A DNA stretch of 64,000 nucleotides from Methylococcus sp. Mc7 (GCF_019285515.1 NZ_CP079095.1:3380501-3444500); one strand, 5' to 3'; shown: positions 27,083 through 35,883, counted from the stretch's first letter. A program made the numbers and translations. Notes: generated by a model not told the origin, from the sequence alone.

Positions 27083-27349
27083 TTGCCTACAATATCGACG
27101 TTCTATGGAATCATCATTCGCATGTATTTTGCGCCTGGCGAACATCCGCCACCGCACTTTCATGCTTACTATGCCGAATATACGGCTACAGTTGATATAC
27201 GCACCTGTGAGTTGATGGAAGGAAATCTACCAAGGAAGCAACTAAAACTTGTTTTGGCTTGGGCTGAATTACATCAGGAAGAGCTTGTGCATGATTGGGA
27301 TTTGGTTATGAAAGGTGAGGAGCCCATCAATATCCAACCCTTACAATGA
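27083..27349 (+). CDS. DUF4160 protein (putative toxin-antitoxin partner)
   Basis: An 88-residue small protein of the DUF4160 family: LPTISTFYGIIIRMYF, then the family motif EHPPPHFHAYY and a C-terminal segment ending in EEPINIQPL. I take TTG at 27083 as start because the family begins (M)PTIS-x-FYG and CAGGA lies 7 bases upstream; the ATG at 27002 would add codons from the repeat. It overlaps no gene but is followed after 11 bp by a DUF2442 gene, a pair found together in many genomes and suspected to be a toxin-antitoxin module. AT-rich compared with neighbours. Confidence 0.82.
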   Translation: MPTISTFYGIIIRMYFAPGEHPPPHFHAYYAEYTATVDIRTCELMEGNLPRKQLKLVLAWAELHQEELVHDWDLVMKGEEPINIQPLQ

Positions 27350-27360
27350 GAGGAGGAGTT

Positions 27361-27603
27361 ATGTATCCATCAGTAAAAACTGTTACTCCACGAGACGATT
27401 ACTTGCTTGATATAAGCTTTAGTAATGGCGAAAGTGGCGTATTGGATATGAAGCCATACTTGGATTTTGGGGTTTTTAACAGAATTAAAGATTACCGCTC
27501 TTTTGAAAAAGTCGCAGTTGCCTTTGATACGATTGAATGGGAGTCTGGAGTCGACCTTGATCCTGAGTTCGTTTACGAGAAATGTAAGAAGGTATTGGCC
27601 TGA
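27361..27603 (+). CDS. DUF2442 protein (putative toxin-antitoxin partner)
   Basis: An 80-residue protein of the DUF2442 family: MYPSVKTVTPRDDYLLDISF, SNGESGVLDMKPYL and the C-terminal WESGVDLDPEFVYEK segment. The ATG at 27361 is preceded by a strong AGAGGAGGAG ribosome site. It is encoded directly after the DUF4160 gene and certainly shares its transcript. The family is thought to bind DNA or act as antitoxin in such pairs, but this is not proven. AT-rich, like its partner. Confidence 0.83.
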   Translation: MYPSVKTVTPRDDYLLDISFSNGESGVLDMKPYLDFGVFNRIKDYRSFEKVAVAFDTIEWESGVDLDPEFVYEKCKKVLA

Positions 27604-27663
27604 CCCAACGCTCCAGCGGACTCCGCTAAGGAAGTGGATGCGGAAAAACTGCATGTCCGGGTA

Positions 27664-27760
27664 GTAACCGTTCAGTTCCCTGGGAGCGCGGGCGTCCCGC
27701 CCGCTGAAAAAGCGGCCAGGATGGCCGCGTTTTCAGCAAAAAAGTGGGGGGCTGAACGGA
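27664..27760. repeat. Structured interspersed repeat, copy 2 (downstream of the DUF2442 gene)
   Basis: A 97-bp direct repeat of 26945-27043 with CCGTTCA/TGAACGG ends. Here the inner hairpin is intact: 27703-27717 pairs with 27723-27737 at 14 of 15 positions around the loop AGGAT. A second GC-rich inverted motif (GCGGGCGTCCCGCCCGC) lies before it. The form is that of a REP or MITE-like element without coding capacity. Confidence 0.8.
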
Positions 27761-27804
27761 TACCACCCTAATTGGGTAACCAGGGGTTCTAGTCCCCAGC
27801 TCGC

Positions 27805-27850
27805 GATTGGGTCGAGGTAATGGGATTGCGCCAGCTACCTCGACCCGATC
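27805..27850. repeat. 15-bp inverted repeat with 16-nt loop
   Basis: GATTGGGTCGAGGTA (27805-27819) and TACCTCGACCCGATC (27836-27850) are complementary at 14 of 15 positions; the exception is a T opposite G, a wobble in RNA. No T-tract follows, so a terminator is unlikely. It lies 63 bp upstream of the lipoprotein start and could be a regulatory RNA hairpin, a dyad operator or a mobile-element end. Confidence 0.6.
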
Positions 27851-27913
27851 GTGCACTATGGACTATAGGCTCGCTATGGGTTTGCAATCGCAGCAATCTA
27901 CTGGAGGGTCCTA

Positions 27914-28339
27914 ATGGACGGAAGGTGCAGTTTCACAGGCGATGTCAGGAATGGGATGGCGGTCTTGGTTTTTTCGCTATTGCTCGGTTGTGCCGAACAG
28001 CCACAGAAATCCGAAATGGACATACAGGCGGCCAATGCTTTGAAAGAGCGAGAAACCCAGGCCTTTCTAAACTCACATCCTTGCCCGGCTACGGGACAAA
28101 TATCGGCCAACGGTGTATGTGACGGCTTTACCATCGGCATGGTCGTGCCGGAGCGATGTGGCGGCAAAATGAAGGCTTCCAACCTGTATTGGCAAAACAA
28201 GGAACTTGCCAAAGAGGCGGAACTGGCGGAAAAAGCGAACTGCGGCAAACCCACACCGGACGAAGAACAAGACGCATTGATAAGGACTCAAATGCGCCGA
28301 ACTCTCGATCAGAGCATCTATAACGCGATGCCCCGTTGA
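27914..28339 (+). CDS. Small hypothetical lipoprotein
   Basis: A 141-residue protein with a hydrophobic stretch MAVLVFSLLLGC that ends in a lipobox-like LLLGC at about residue 26, so it is probably exported and lipid-modified. The mature part is hydrophilic, with CPATGQ, VCDGFT, ERCGG and ANCGK segments whose four Cys may form disulfides. The GGAGGG site six bases before the ATG at 27914 supports this start. I do not recognise a family. Confidence 0.65.
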   Translation: MDGRCSFTGDVRNGMAVLVFSLLLGCAEQPQKSEMDIQAANALKERETQAFLNSHPCPATGQISANGVCDGFTIGMVVPERCGGKMKASNLYWQNKELAKEAELAEKANCGKPTPDEEQDALIRTQMRRTLDQSIYNAMPR

Positions 28340-28429
28340 GGCTGGCGGTGTAAGCCAATCTGCGTTCTATTCGGCTGAACCCTACGCCGATTGCGCTTCG
28401 CCATAATCGGACCTGCGCGGTAGAAGCAA

Positions 28430-28457
28430 GAACCCGCCGGGCGAGTAAGGCGGGTTC
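28430..28457 (-). terminator. Hairpin terminator after the small lipoprotein gene
   Basis: GAACCCGCC (28430-28438) and GGCGGGTTC (28449-28457) form a perfect 9-bp stem around a 10-nt loop. On the minus strand the stem is followed by a moderately T-rich TTGCTTCT, so it probably ends the transcript of the gene at 28482-28667. Confidence 0.55.
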
Positions 28458-28481
28458 TACTCAGGCGGGGTTGAGTGCCGG

Positions 28482-28667
28482 TCAATTGCGGCAGGTCTTG
28501 ACCTTGCCGTCAGGGCTATACGCCACCGAAGCGCCGCTGGCGAATTGCACATATTCGACGCCATCGATACATTGCGTGCTGTGTCCGGTGACTGCGGTGT
28601 TGATTCTTTCTCCGACGGAGCACGCCGATAAAACACTCGTTGCCGCTATCAGTATCAGCCGTATCAT
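28482..28667 (-). CDS. Very small lipoprotein (61 aa)
   Basis: A 61-residue protein: signal MIRLILIAATSVLSACS with a clear lipobox (LSAC), then a short mature domain with two further Cys (TQCIDGVEYVQF and KTCRN) that could pair. A strong GGGGAGG ribosome site lies upstream of the ATG, and a hairpin terminator follows 25 bp after the stop, so this is a complete single-gene unit. Function unknown. Confidence 0.75.
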   Translation of the reverse strand: MIRLILIAATSVLSACSVGERINTAVTGHSTQCIDGVEYVQFASGASVAYSPDGKVKTCRN

Positions 28668-28879
28668 CAGGTTCCTCCCCTTAAGTTAATAAACGATGAA
28701 AATAGTATCACGGTCCCCGCGTGCCGGTGTCAACTCCTCGATATCGTTCTGCGCCGATACTCGCCGTGATGCGGGGATAAGCGCTCGCCGGGAATATGCC
28801 GGCTGAGCGAATACCCGTGCCAGGAGACCGGCAGATTTCGATCCATAAGTCCGTCTGACGTTTCCCCGGCCTTAACGGT

Positions 28880-31800
28880 TCATGGTGTTCCACCGATCAC
28901 CAGCGCCTTATTCGGCAGTTCCCCGAACATCTCCGGCGCATACATGGCTTCGACTCGCGTGGGCGGCAGTTCGAAGCTGCCGGGGTTGTTGTAGCGCACG
29001 GTATATTCGACGCTCCAGCGCCCTTTCGGCACATAGTCGTAATAGGCGCGGTAGGCGTCGAAGCGGCGCTCCTCGTAGATAGGCCAGGCCCAGCCGGTCT
29101 GCTGTTCGCCTTGGGTCAGCAGGGCGGAGTCGCGTCCCAGGCCGCCGCCTAGGATGCTGGCGCCGGCGGGGATGGGGTCGTCGACGACGACCCAGCTCAT
29201 GTCGGACTGGGCGTCGAGTTCCAGCGTGACTCGGGCCACGTCGCCGCGGTTCCAGGCGCCGGGCTGCTTCTGTTCGACCGGGGTGACCGTTCGCTTGATC
29301 GAGAAGCCGGTGAACAGCGGTTCTTTCAGCGGGATCGCGGCGCGGCTCTGGACGATGGCCCAGGGTTTGCCCGTGCCCTGATGGCGTATCTCCAGTGTGC
29401 TCGGGCCTTCGGGCCAGGGCAGGTTCAAGGCGCTGCGCCGGGTTTCCTCGGTCCACTGCATTCCCTTTTTCACAGCGCCGAGACTCGCTTCGGTGTAGCC
29501 GGTGACGGGCGCCGATTCGTAAGCCTCGCTGAACTTCTCCATCGCCAGCCGGCCCCAGGCGTTGGCGGTGGTGGTGTTCCAGCGGCCCTTGGTCTGCCGG
29601 CCCAGCGCGCCGGTGACCAGCCGCGGTATGTCTTCGCGCCAGCCCGGCAGCTCCATCACGTCCAGCACCGCCCGTACGGCGTTGAGGTCGGGCGAGATCA
29701 TCAGCCACCACAGGGCGTCGGATTTCTCGCTGGAGAAGTTCAGGGTGGTGCCCTGGAAGTTCAGGCGGGTACGGAGCGTCTGTTCCGCCTCCTTAAGCTT
29801 TGCGTCGTGCCCCGGAATCGCTTCGACACGCTGTAGCACCGACAGCCAGTCGAGCACCGCCGAAGTGGGCCAGAGCCTGGGTTCGATGCGGATGCTGCCC
29901 AGCAGCTCGGGTGCGGCTGCATCGTAGCGCGCCAGCGCTTCGACGGCCGCCAGCTTGCGGATCGACAGATCGGCGGTGGGCAGGGCGGAGTCGCGCAGCA
30001 CTCGGCCCTCGATGAAGCCCTTCAGCGCCTCCTTGGCACGGTCCTGGGTGTTTTCGGGAAGCTCCCAGCCGGCTTCCTGGGCGATCGCCAGGACATAGGC
30101 GGTGAGCACGTCGCTGCCGTGGATGTTGTCGCTCGGAAAATAGCGGAACAGGCCGTCCCTGTCCTGGTAGGCGGGCAGGTCGGCGACGATCCGGTTCCAC
30201 ATACTCTCGTCCCGCAGCGCGACGGCCTTGGAAACCTTCTGCTCCAGGCAGGAATAGGGGTACCGCGTCATGTAGTCGATCACCCCGCCGAGTCCGTCGC
30301 CCAGTTGGGCGCGCAGCGAGACGCGCACGCCGCCGCGCCCCGGTACGGCGTCCTCGGGCCGTTGCACCGCAAGCGAGAGCGGCTTGTCGATGCGGGTCAA
30401 CGTCGCCTGGAACACCTGGACAGGCACCGCCGGCTGGACCTGTTGCGAGGTCTTCAGCCGGTCGGTGGCCGTTCCGCCGTTCTCCGCTGCGGTGATTTCC
30501 CAGTCCAGCCCGGCGACGTCGACTGGGACGCCGACTTCCCAGGAGAAATCGCCCGCCGTTCCGGCCTCGAGTTCGAAGGGCTGGGGCGGAAGGTCCTGGC
30601 CGGCCGTCGCGCCTTTCGGCGTCAGCTTCGCATTGAGCTGGCCGGAGATTTTCCGGTCGGTGGCGTTGCGTACGTTGAAGATGGCGCGGAAGCGGTCGCC
30701 TTCGCGCACCATCGGCGGCAGGCCGGAATAGAGCATCAGATCCTGCGTGGTCCGGATCGAGGTCCTGCCGCTGCCGAACAGGCCGCTGCCCGCGTTGGCG
30801 ACGGCCACCAGCCGGAAGGCGGTGAGCGAGTCGTTGAGCGGCACCTCGATTTCGGCTTCGCCCTTGGCGTCCAGCGGCACCCGGCCTTTCCACAGCAGCA
30901 GGGTGTCGAACAGCTCGCGCGCTGCCTGGCGCCCGCCGCCGCCGCCGTGCGGCACGGCCTTGCGGCCGTAGTGGCGCTTGCCGATGACCTGCATCTGAGC
31001 GGTGGAGGTGAGCACCTCGATGCCGCGCCGGCCCATCATCGCGTCCAGCAGGTTCCAACTGTCGTTGGGTTTGAGTTCGAGCAGGCCCTCGTCGACGGCC
31101 GCCAGGGCGATCTCGGCTTCGGCGGGGACGCCGCCGGTGGCGCGCTGCACCGCCACCTTCACCTTGGCGGTTTCCCGGACCTTGTAGGTGTCCCGGTCGG
31201 CCTGCACCTTCACATCGAGCCGGTTGGGCTCCCAGCCCACGTCGATCTGGGCGAGTCCCATGCGGTAGGCCGGCTTGCTCAGGTCGACCATCGCCGTGGC
31301 CTTGCCGCCGTCGGGCTGCCACGGCAGCTTGAATTTGCGGGCCATGTCCGCGATCCAGGTCTGCGCCGGCCCCACCCGGCCGCGCACGGCCAGCACGGAG
31401 ACGAACACGTTGGGTGCATAAGCCTCCTTGATGGGCACTTCGACCACCGGCGAGCGGCTGGACAGACGGGTGATGAAGCTGTCGACGACGCCCTCGCGCT
31501 CGACCGTGACCAGGGCCGTGGCTTCGCGGAACGGCATGCGCACCTGGAAGCGGGCCTTGTCACCCAGCTCGTAGGCGCGCTTTTCGGGGATCACGTCCAT
31601 CCGGTCGCTGGGGCCGTTCTCGAACCACCATTCGTCTTCACTGGCGACCCAGATCGAAGCCGTGCCCAGTGCCTGGTTGCCGGCGCCGTCGCCGGCCGTG
31701 GCCTTGAGCAGGATTTCGCCGGACACGCCGGGGGCGAGGACGCAGAGCAGGAGGCCCTGGTCATTGGTCCTGCCGTTGCAGTCGGCGCCGAGGTGCTTGA

Positions 31801-34669
31801 CCTCGGTCTTGTCGTCGTAGGCGTAGAAGCCGCCGATGAGGCGCTTGCGGTGCGAGTAGGTGGTACGCGAGTACAGCTCGACCCGGATGTCCCGGCCGGC
31901 GGCGGGTTTCCCGGTCAGATCCAGCGCCAGCACCTGGAACCGAAGCTGGTCCTTGGTCGCCACCCAGCCCTCGGTCTTTATCCCCAGGCTGAGCCTGGCC
32001 GGCCACAGCGGGATCCGGCGGGCCACGGTCAGCAGTTCGCCGTTGGCGTCCTGGTATTCGAGTTCGGCCACCAGATCCTGCGGCGTGTTCCGGCGGGGCA
32101 GGTTGGGAACCGTCACCCGTGCCGCGCCGCCCTTGTCCAGCGACAGCGGCAGCACCTGGGCGGGGCCGCCCGCTCCCGGCGTTTCCTCTGTCCTGAGCGT
32201 AGTCGAAGGGTCGGCCTCCTCGCTGTAACGGCTGTCGCGCAGCCCTTCCTCGATGGGCTGCGCCTCGAAGTCGAAATCCGGATAGCCGGGGAAGGACACC
32301 GCGCGCGGCTCGACCATCGTGCGGACCTTGACCGGCGCATTGGCCGCGCCGCCGCCGGAGAGATAGCTGACGTGGAGGTCGAGGATGGCCTCCTTGGCGT
32401 TGACCAGGGCGTCGGACTGGGGCTGGATGTCGGCGCGCATGGTCGGCACTCGGAACTGCTCGATGCGGAATTCGGCCGAGGTGGCGGATTCGCTGCCGTC
32501 TGCGTAGACGAATACGATCTCATAACCGCCGAGCTTGGCGTCGGCCGGGATCGCCCAGGTGTTTTCCGCGATCCCGCGCGCGTCGAACCCCGCCGGAAGT
32601 TCGTATTCCTGGCCGCTGCCGGCGTGGCGGACCTTGATCTTCTCGGGACGCCTGTCCGGCAAGCCGAAGCCGCTGGCCGTGCGCAGGCGCTGGAAGTGCT
32701 TCATGGACACGGTTTCGCCGGCCCGGAACAGGCTGCGGTCCAGCACGGTGTGGACGACTTCCGGGTTCCCATAGAAACCGACCGGCAGGCTGAAGTTCTG
32801 CGGCGAGATGCCGTTGGCCCAACTGCTCAGGGTGAAACTCATGTCGCCCTCGGTCCGGGCGCTCACCATGAGGGGACCGTCGCCCCAGTCGCAGCTCTCG
32901 CCGGAATCCGAAGGCTTGGGCAGGGCCTGGCCCTGGATCAGCGCCACGCCGTTGGCGTCGGTCCGGCCCTGCCATAACGCTTCGTCCTTGCAGTAGCGGC
33001 TGATGCGGACGTCGGCGTTCGGCACCGGTTGGGCCGAATCCAAGCTCGTCACCCAGACCAGCGAGGATTCCCGGCCCCATTTGAAATGCACCGACAGATT
33101 GGTGACCAGTGCGGAAGTCGCCACGTAGCGGGGCCTTTCCTCGCCCAGCAGTGCCGCGCCCAGGCGAGGGCTGGCCAGTTCGATCACGTAGAAACCGGCG
33201 GTTTCCAGCGGGATGCCGAGCACTTCGAATTCTTTTTGCGCCTCGGCGCGCGGCAGTTCGAAGGCATCCGCTTGGGCTCCTGCGAACACCGATTCGGTGC
33301 CGGTGAGTTCCTTCCATTCGGTTTCGCCGTTGGGTAACTGGATCGATTCGCCCCGCCGTTCGGCGGCTTTGCGGACCTTGCGTATCCAGGCGGCGATGTC
33401 CTGGTCGCTCAAGGCGACGCGTTTCATCTTGCCGGTGATGGCCGGGCCGCCGGAGGCCAGGCGCTGGCCGGGAACGGGGTTCTCGATGTGGCGCACGGTG
33501 ACGGGCAGGACGCCGCCCTCCCTCAGCTCCAGGATGCCGAACTCGCCGGGGAACTTGGCCAGCGGCGGATATTCGTCGGTCTTGACCTCAAGCGGATAGC
33601 GGCTGGCGTTTTCCAGCGGACGCCCGGCATCGTCGGCGAATCCGGACGGCAATTCGATATGGAAAGTCGTATTTTCGGGGAAGGGGCCCTTCCATCTCAA
33701 TTCCTCGACGAAAGGCTTCTGGCTTGGATCGAGTCCGACGGCCGGATAAGTCCTGCCGGCGGCATCGACCAGACGCACGGCGGCGGCCTTGTCGGCGGGG
33801 ACGGGCGAACCGAAGCGCAGGGCCATCGGCAGGAGCGGAATGCAGTCTGCGTCGGCATTGATGCGTTCACAACTGAAACGGGCGGTGAAGCTCGGGCGGG
33901 ACTTGAAGCTCAGTTCCTGGTCTTCGGCCGTCGCGATGCCGCTTGCCGCGGCGATGCCCTTGCCCCAGAAGATACCGACCTTCGTCTCCGGCGGTATGGC
34001 CCGGCGGCATTGCAGCAGCACCAGCCTGGCTTCGCCGGCCTCGATTTCCTCCGGCTTGAGCGACTCGAAATCGCCATCCGGCCACAACAGGTCGGTGTAG
34101 CCCCAGCCGAATTTCCGGCGCTGCGCCAACACCGCATCGCGCCGTTCACCGGTCAGGACGTCGACGCCGATCTCCTCCCCGACGCCTTCGATCCGGCAGC
34201 GGGCATGGGCGGCGACGCTTTCCGGCGTGGCCGGCGCAGCGGCGGCCAGCAGGAAGACCTGGTTTTCGTCGACGCTCTCGCTGCCTTCGCTGGGGTAGGA
34301 ACCCGTCACCACCGGACCGCCGGTGTCGAAGCCGTATTCCTTGGCGAGTTCGACGGCGGCTCCGCTCAGTGCCTTCAACTGCGGCTTCGGTCTGAATCGG
34401 CAGGACAGGCCGGCGGGCAGGTCGGCTTCGAAGTCGTAGACCCAGGTGCGGGGTTCCGCCCAGCGTCCGCGCCCCTTGGCCGGGCAATCCACCGTGAACG
34501 GGTCGGCGAGTCGGGGGTCGCCGAACGCAACCATGGGCTCGGAGAACCGGACCGTCACCTGGCGCACGTCCTTGGCCGTTCCCTCCGGCGAAAACAGCTC
34601 CAGCCGGGCGGCGCCGGCCGCCTGAATCCAGAACAACGTCACAACCCAGAACACTGCGCGCATGCTCAT
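28880..34669 (-). CDS. Bacterial alpha-2-macroglobulin (YfhM/YfaS family)
   Basis: A 1929-residue exported protease trap. A Sec signal (MSMRAVFWVVTLFWIQAAGA) leads into a series of macroglobulin beta-domains, the A2M_N and A2M domains, and the thioester region with PYSCLEQ (Cys about residue 1471). This CxEQ motif, present in E. coli YfhM and lost in YfaS, allows covalent capture of proteases in the periplasm. A lipobox is not seen. GAGGA six bases before ATG 34669 sets the start. The usual partner gene for penicillin-binding protein 1C is absent nearby. Near residue 823 an interspersed repeat is translated as DPSTTLRTEE. Confidence 0.93.
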   Translation of the reverse strand: MSMRAVFWVVTLFWIQAAGAARLELFSPEGTAKDVRQVTVRFSEPMVAFGDPRLADPFTVDCPAKGRGRWAEPRTWVYDFEADLPAGLSCRFRPKPQLKALSGAAVELAKEYGFDTGGPVVTGSYPSEGSESVDENQVFLLAAAAPATPESVAAHARCRIEGVGEEIGVDVLTGERRDAVLAQRRKFGWGYTDLLWPDGDFESLKPEEIEAGEARLVLLQCRRAIPPETKVGIFWGKGIAAASGIATAEDQELSFKSRPSFTARFSCERINADADCIPLLPMALRFGSPVPADKAAAVRLVDAAGRTYPAVGLDPSQKPFVEELRWKGPFPENTTFHIELPSGFADDAGRPLENASRYPLEVKTDEYPPLAKFPGEFGILELREGGVLPVTVRHIENPVPGQRLASGGPAITGKMKRVALSDQDIAAWIRKVRKAAERRGESIQLPNGETEWKELTGTESVFAGAQADAFELPRAEAQKEFEVLGIPLETAGFYVIELASPRLGAALLGEERPRYVATSALVTNLSVHFKWGRESSLVWVTSLDSAQPVPNADVRISRYCKDEALWQGRTDANGVALIQGQALPKPSDSGESCDWGDGPLMVSARTEGDMSFTLSSWANGISPQNFSLPVGFYGNPEVVHTVLDRSLFRAGETVSMKHFQRLRTASGFGLPDRRPEKIKVRHAGSGQEYELPAGFDARGIAENTWAIPADAKLGGYEIVFVYADGSESATSAEFRIEQFRVPTMRADIQPQSDALVNAKEAILDLHVSYLSGGGAANAPVKVRTMVEPRAVSFPGYPDFDFEAQPIEEGLRDSRYSEEADPSTTLRTEETPGAGGPAQVLPLSLDKGGAARVTVPNLPRRNTPQDLVAELEYQDANGELLTVARRIPLWPARLSLGIKTEGWVATKDQLRFQVLALDLTGKPAAGRDIRVELYSRTTYSHRKRLIGGFYAYDDKTEVKHLGADCNGRTNDQGLLLCVLAPGVSGEILLKATAGDGAGNQALGTASIWVASEDEWWFENGPSDRMDVIPEKRAYELGDKARFQVRMPFREATALVTVEREGVVDSFITRLSSRSPVVEVPIKEAYAPNVFVSVLAVRGRVGPAQTWIADMARKFKLPWQPDGGKATAMVDLSKPAYRMGLAQIDVGWEPNRLDVKVQADRDTYKVRETAKVKVAVQRATGGVPAEAEIALAAVDEGLLELKPNDSWNLLDAMMGRRGIEVLTSTAQMQVIGKRHYGRKAVPHGGGGGRQAARELFDTLLLWKGRVPLDAKGEAEIEVPLNDSLTAFRLVAVANAGSGLFGSGRTSIRTTQDLMLYSGLPPMVREGDRFRAIFNVRNATDRKISGQLNAKLTPKGATAGQDLPPQPFELEAGTAGDFSWEVGVPVDVAGLDWEITAAENGGTATDRLKTSQQVQPAVPVQVFQATLTRIDKPLSLAVQRPEDAVPGRGGVRVSLRAQLGDGLGGVIDYMTRYPYSCLEQKVSKAVALRDESMWNRIVADLPAYQDRDGLFRYFPSDNIHGSDVLTAYVLAIAQEAGWELPENTQDRAKEALKGFIEGRVLRDSALPTADLSIRKLAAVEALARYDAAAPELLGSIRIEPRLWPTSAVLDWLSVLQRVEAIPGHDAKLKEAEQTLRTRLNFQGTTLNFSSEKSDALWWLMISPDLNAVRAVLDVMELPGWREDIPRLVTGALGRQTKGRWNTTTANAWGRLAMEKFSEAYESAPVTGYTEASLGAVKKGMQWTEETRRSALNLPWPEGPSTLEIRHQGTGKPWAIVQSRAAIPLKEPLFTGFSIKRTVTPVEQKQPGAWNRGDVARVTLELDAQSDMSWVVVDDPIPAGASILGGGLGRDSALLTQGEQQTGWAWPIYEERRFDAYRAYYDYVPKGRWSVEYTVRYNNPGSFELPPTRVEAMYAPEMFGELPNKALVIGGTP
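32191..32210. repeat. Interspersed repeat inside the macroglobulin gene
   Basis: TCCTGAGCGTAGTCGAAGGG matches a short palindromic repeat known from scattered sites in many bacterial genomes (core CCTTCGACTACGCTCAGGA). Here it lies inside the macroglobulin coding region and is read in frame as PSTTLRT, lengthening an inter-domain linker without breaking the gene. Confidence 0.65.
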
Positions 34670-34754
34670 CTGCTTCCTCGTCGCGGATCGGATTCGCTTG
34701 GCCTCGGGGCCGGAGCGGGTTATCGGATGTATCGTTCCAAAGGCGGCAATGGTC

Positions 34755-35417
34755 TCATCCTCGCAGGATGAGTTGAAGCTCCCCGCTGTCCCGCAGATGC
34801 TTGACCAGGTTATGGCCGCCAAGCTCGCGTTCGGTGACGCGGACATTGCCGAACGGCTCGAGGTTTCTTGCATGGATGACGTCCAGCCCATCCAGCGATG
34901 AGACGAAGATGTCGATCCGGTTGTCGCCACTGGATTTTTCCAATACGCGCTGGAGATCGAAGAACTTGGGCTTGAACAGTGCCGCGCCGTAGGTCCGGAG
35001 CACCTTGGAGCGCCACCGCCCGTCTCCCGATGCCCGCCTCTTGGACGGGGAGATGAAGGTCTGCGGCGAAAAACTGACGGCCCTGCCGCGGCCGATCAGC
35101 GTGGAAAACAGGATCGCGGCGTACCCGCCCATGGAATTGCCGATGAAGACGATTTCCTCCGCCGAGGACTTGTCGATGATGTGCTCTATGTATCGGGCGG
35201 TTTCGGGGATGTTCGAGCTGATGCCGGCCAGGCCGGCGTGGTACCAGGTCTGCGACAGGTCGCGGAAGAACACCCGGCTTTCGTTCAGGATGCGGGAGCT
35301 TTTATAGAACTCGAAGGGCGGGATGCCCAGGGCTCCTTGCAGCCCGCCGAAAGTCAGGTACAGCTTGCGCGAGCCTGGAATCAGCTCTTCCAGAACGGGT
35401 AAGGCATCGGTATCCAT
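34755..35417 (-). CDS. Alpha/beta-hydrolase-like esterase
   Basis: A 220-residue cytosolic-looking protein with no signal peptide. The nucleophile elbow is FIGNSMGGYAA (S95), and a candidate catalytic His is in GGHNLVKHL near the C-terminus; an Asp in FVSSLDGLDV could complete a triad. The overall pattern is that of a small alpha/beta hydrolase. The ATG at 35417 is the first start consistent with folding; the open frame upstream runs antisense to another gene. It lies 85 bp upstream of the macroglobulin gene on the same strand, so they may share a transcript. Confidence 0.78.
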   Translation of the reverse strand: MDTDALPVLEELIPGSRKLYLTFGGLQGALGIPPFEFYKSSRILNESRVFFRDLSQTWYHAGLAGISSNIPETARYIEHIIDKSSAEEIVFIGNSMGGYAAILFSTLIGRGRAVSFSPQTFISPSKRRASGDGRWRSKVLRTYGAALFKPKFFDLQRVLEKSSGDNRIDIFVSSLDGLDVIHARNLEPFGNVRVTERELGGHNLVKHLRDSGELQLILRG

Positions 35418-35529
35418 GGATCTGCCGGGTCGGGAGGGGATGGTTTGAAGATTCGTTCCGTTGAATGTCACATCACTGCAACAATGCCGGCGGAGACTCC
35501 ACCGGCGTCCCATTATCCTGGAGACGACG

Positions 35530-35883
35530 TTGAAAGATAAACGAGAACCGGCAAAGGCGGCCCATGTTTCGGCGCCGGGGGAACCCGACGAAAGTTCCCG
35601 CGCCGGCGCCGCCCTCATGCCGCCGAGCCGGAAAGACGCTTTGAGCCGGATCGAGAAGCTGCCGCGGGATGTCGGCTGGATGCTGCTGGCGGGCGGACTC
35701 ATGAGTGAAGTCGTCATGGGACTGCCGCCGTTCTGGGTTATCGGCATCCTGATTCTCTATCCCCAAATCGGGGCTCCTCTCACCGGTTTCCTCGAGCGCA
35801 AGGCTCCGGGGGCACTCTCCGGCAGCCTGGACTTCGTGGACCGCTATCTCGAGGATCTGGAACGCCGTTATCCGCGGCGCTAG
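35530..35883 (+). CDS. Small inner-membrane protein of unknown function
   Basis: About 117 residues. A charged N-terminal third is followed by LPRDVGWMLLAGGLMSEVVM and GLPPFWVIGILILYPQIG, which form one or two membrane segments, and by an amphipathic tail ending in DLERRYPRR. The start is uncertain: TTG at 35530 has GGAG six bases upstream, ATG at 35617 is an alternative, and GTG/ATG codons further upstream lack a ribosome site. I do not recognise a family with confidence. Confidence 0.65.
   Translation: MKDKREPAKAAHVSAPGEPDESSRAGAALMPPSRKDALSRIEKLPRDVGWMLLAGGLMSEVVMGLPPFWVIGILILYPQIGAPLTGFLERKAPGALSGSLDFVDRYLEDLERRYPRR

Larger units (their letters stand above)
27604..27913. other. 310-bp gene-free stretch between DUF2442 and lipoprotein genes
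   Basis: It holds the second copy of the structured repeat (27664-27760), then a GGGGTTCTAGTCCCC hairpin (27783-27797), then a long inverted repeat (27805-27850), and finally a GGAGGG ribosome site (27903-27908) for the lipoprotein gene at 27914. No coding frame in it is convincing. Confidence 0.6.

Noticed and set aside
27783-27797. GGGGTTCTAGTCCCC as a tRNA T-arm or att site
   Set aside because: No acceptor, anticodon or D-arm around it, and no integrase nearby; kept only as a hairpin.
30119-32977. Open frame of 952 codons on the plus strand inside the macroglobulin gene
   Set aside because: Antisense to a well-supported gene; composition is that of a GC-driven shadow.
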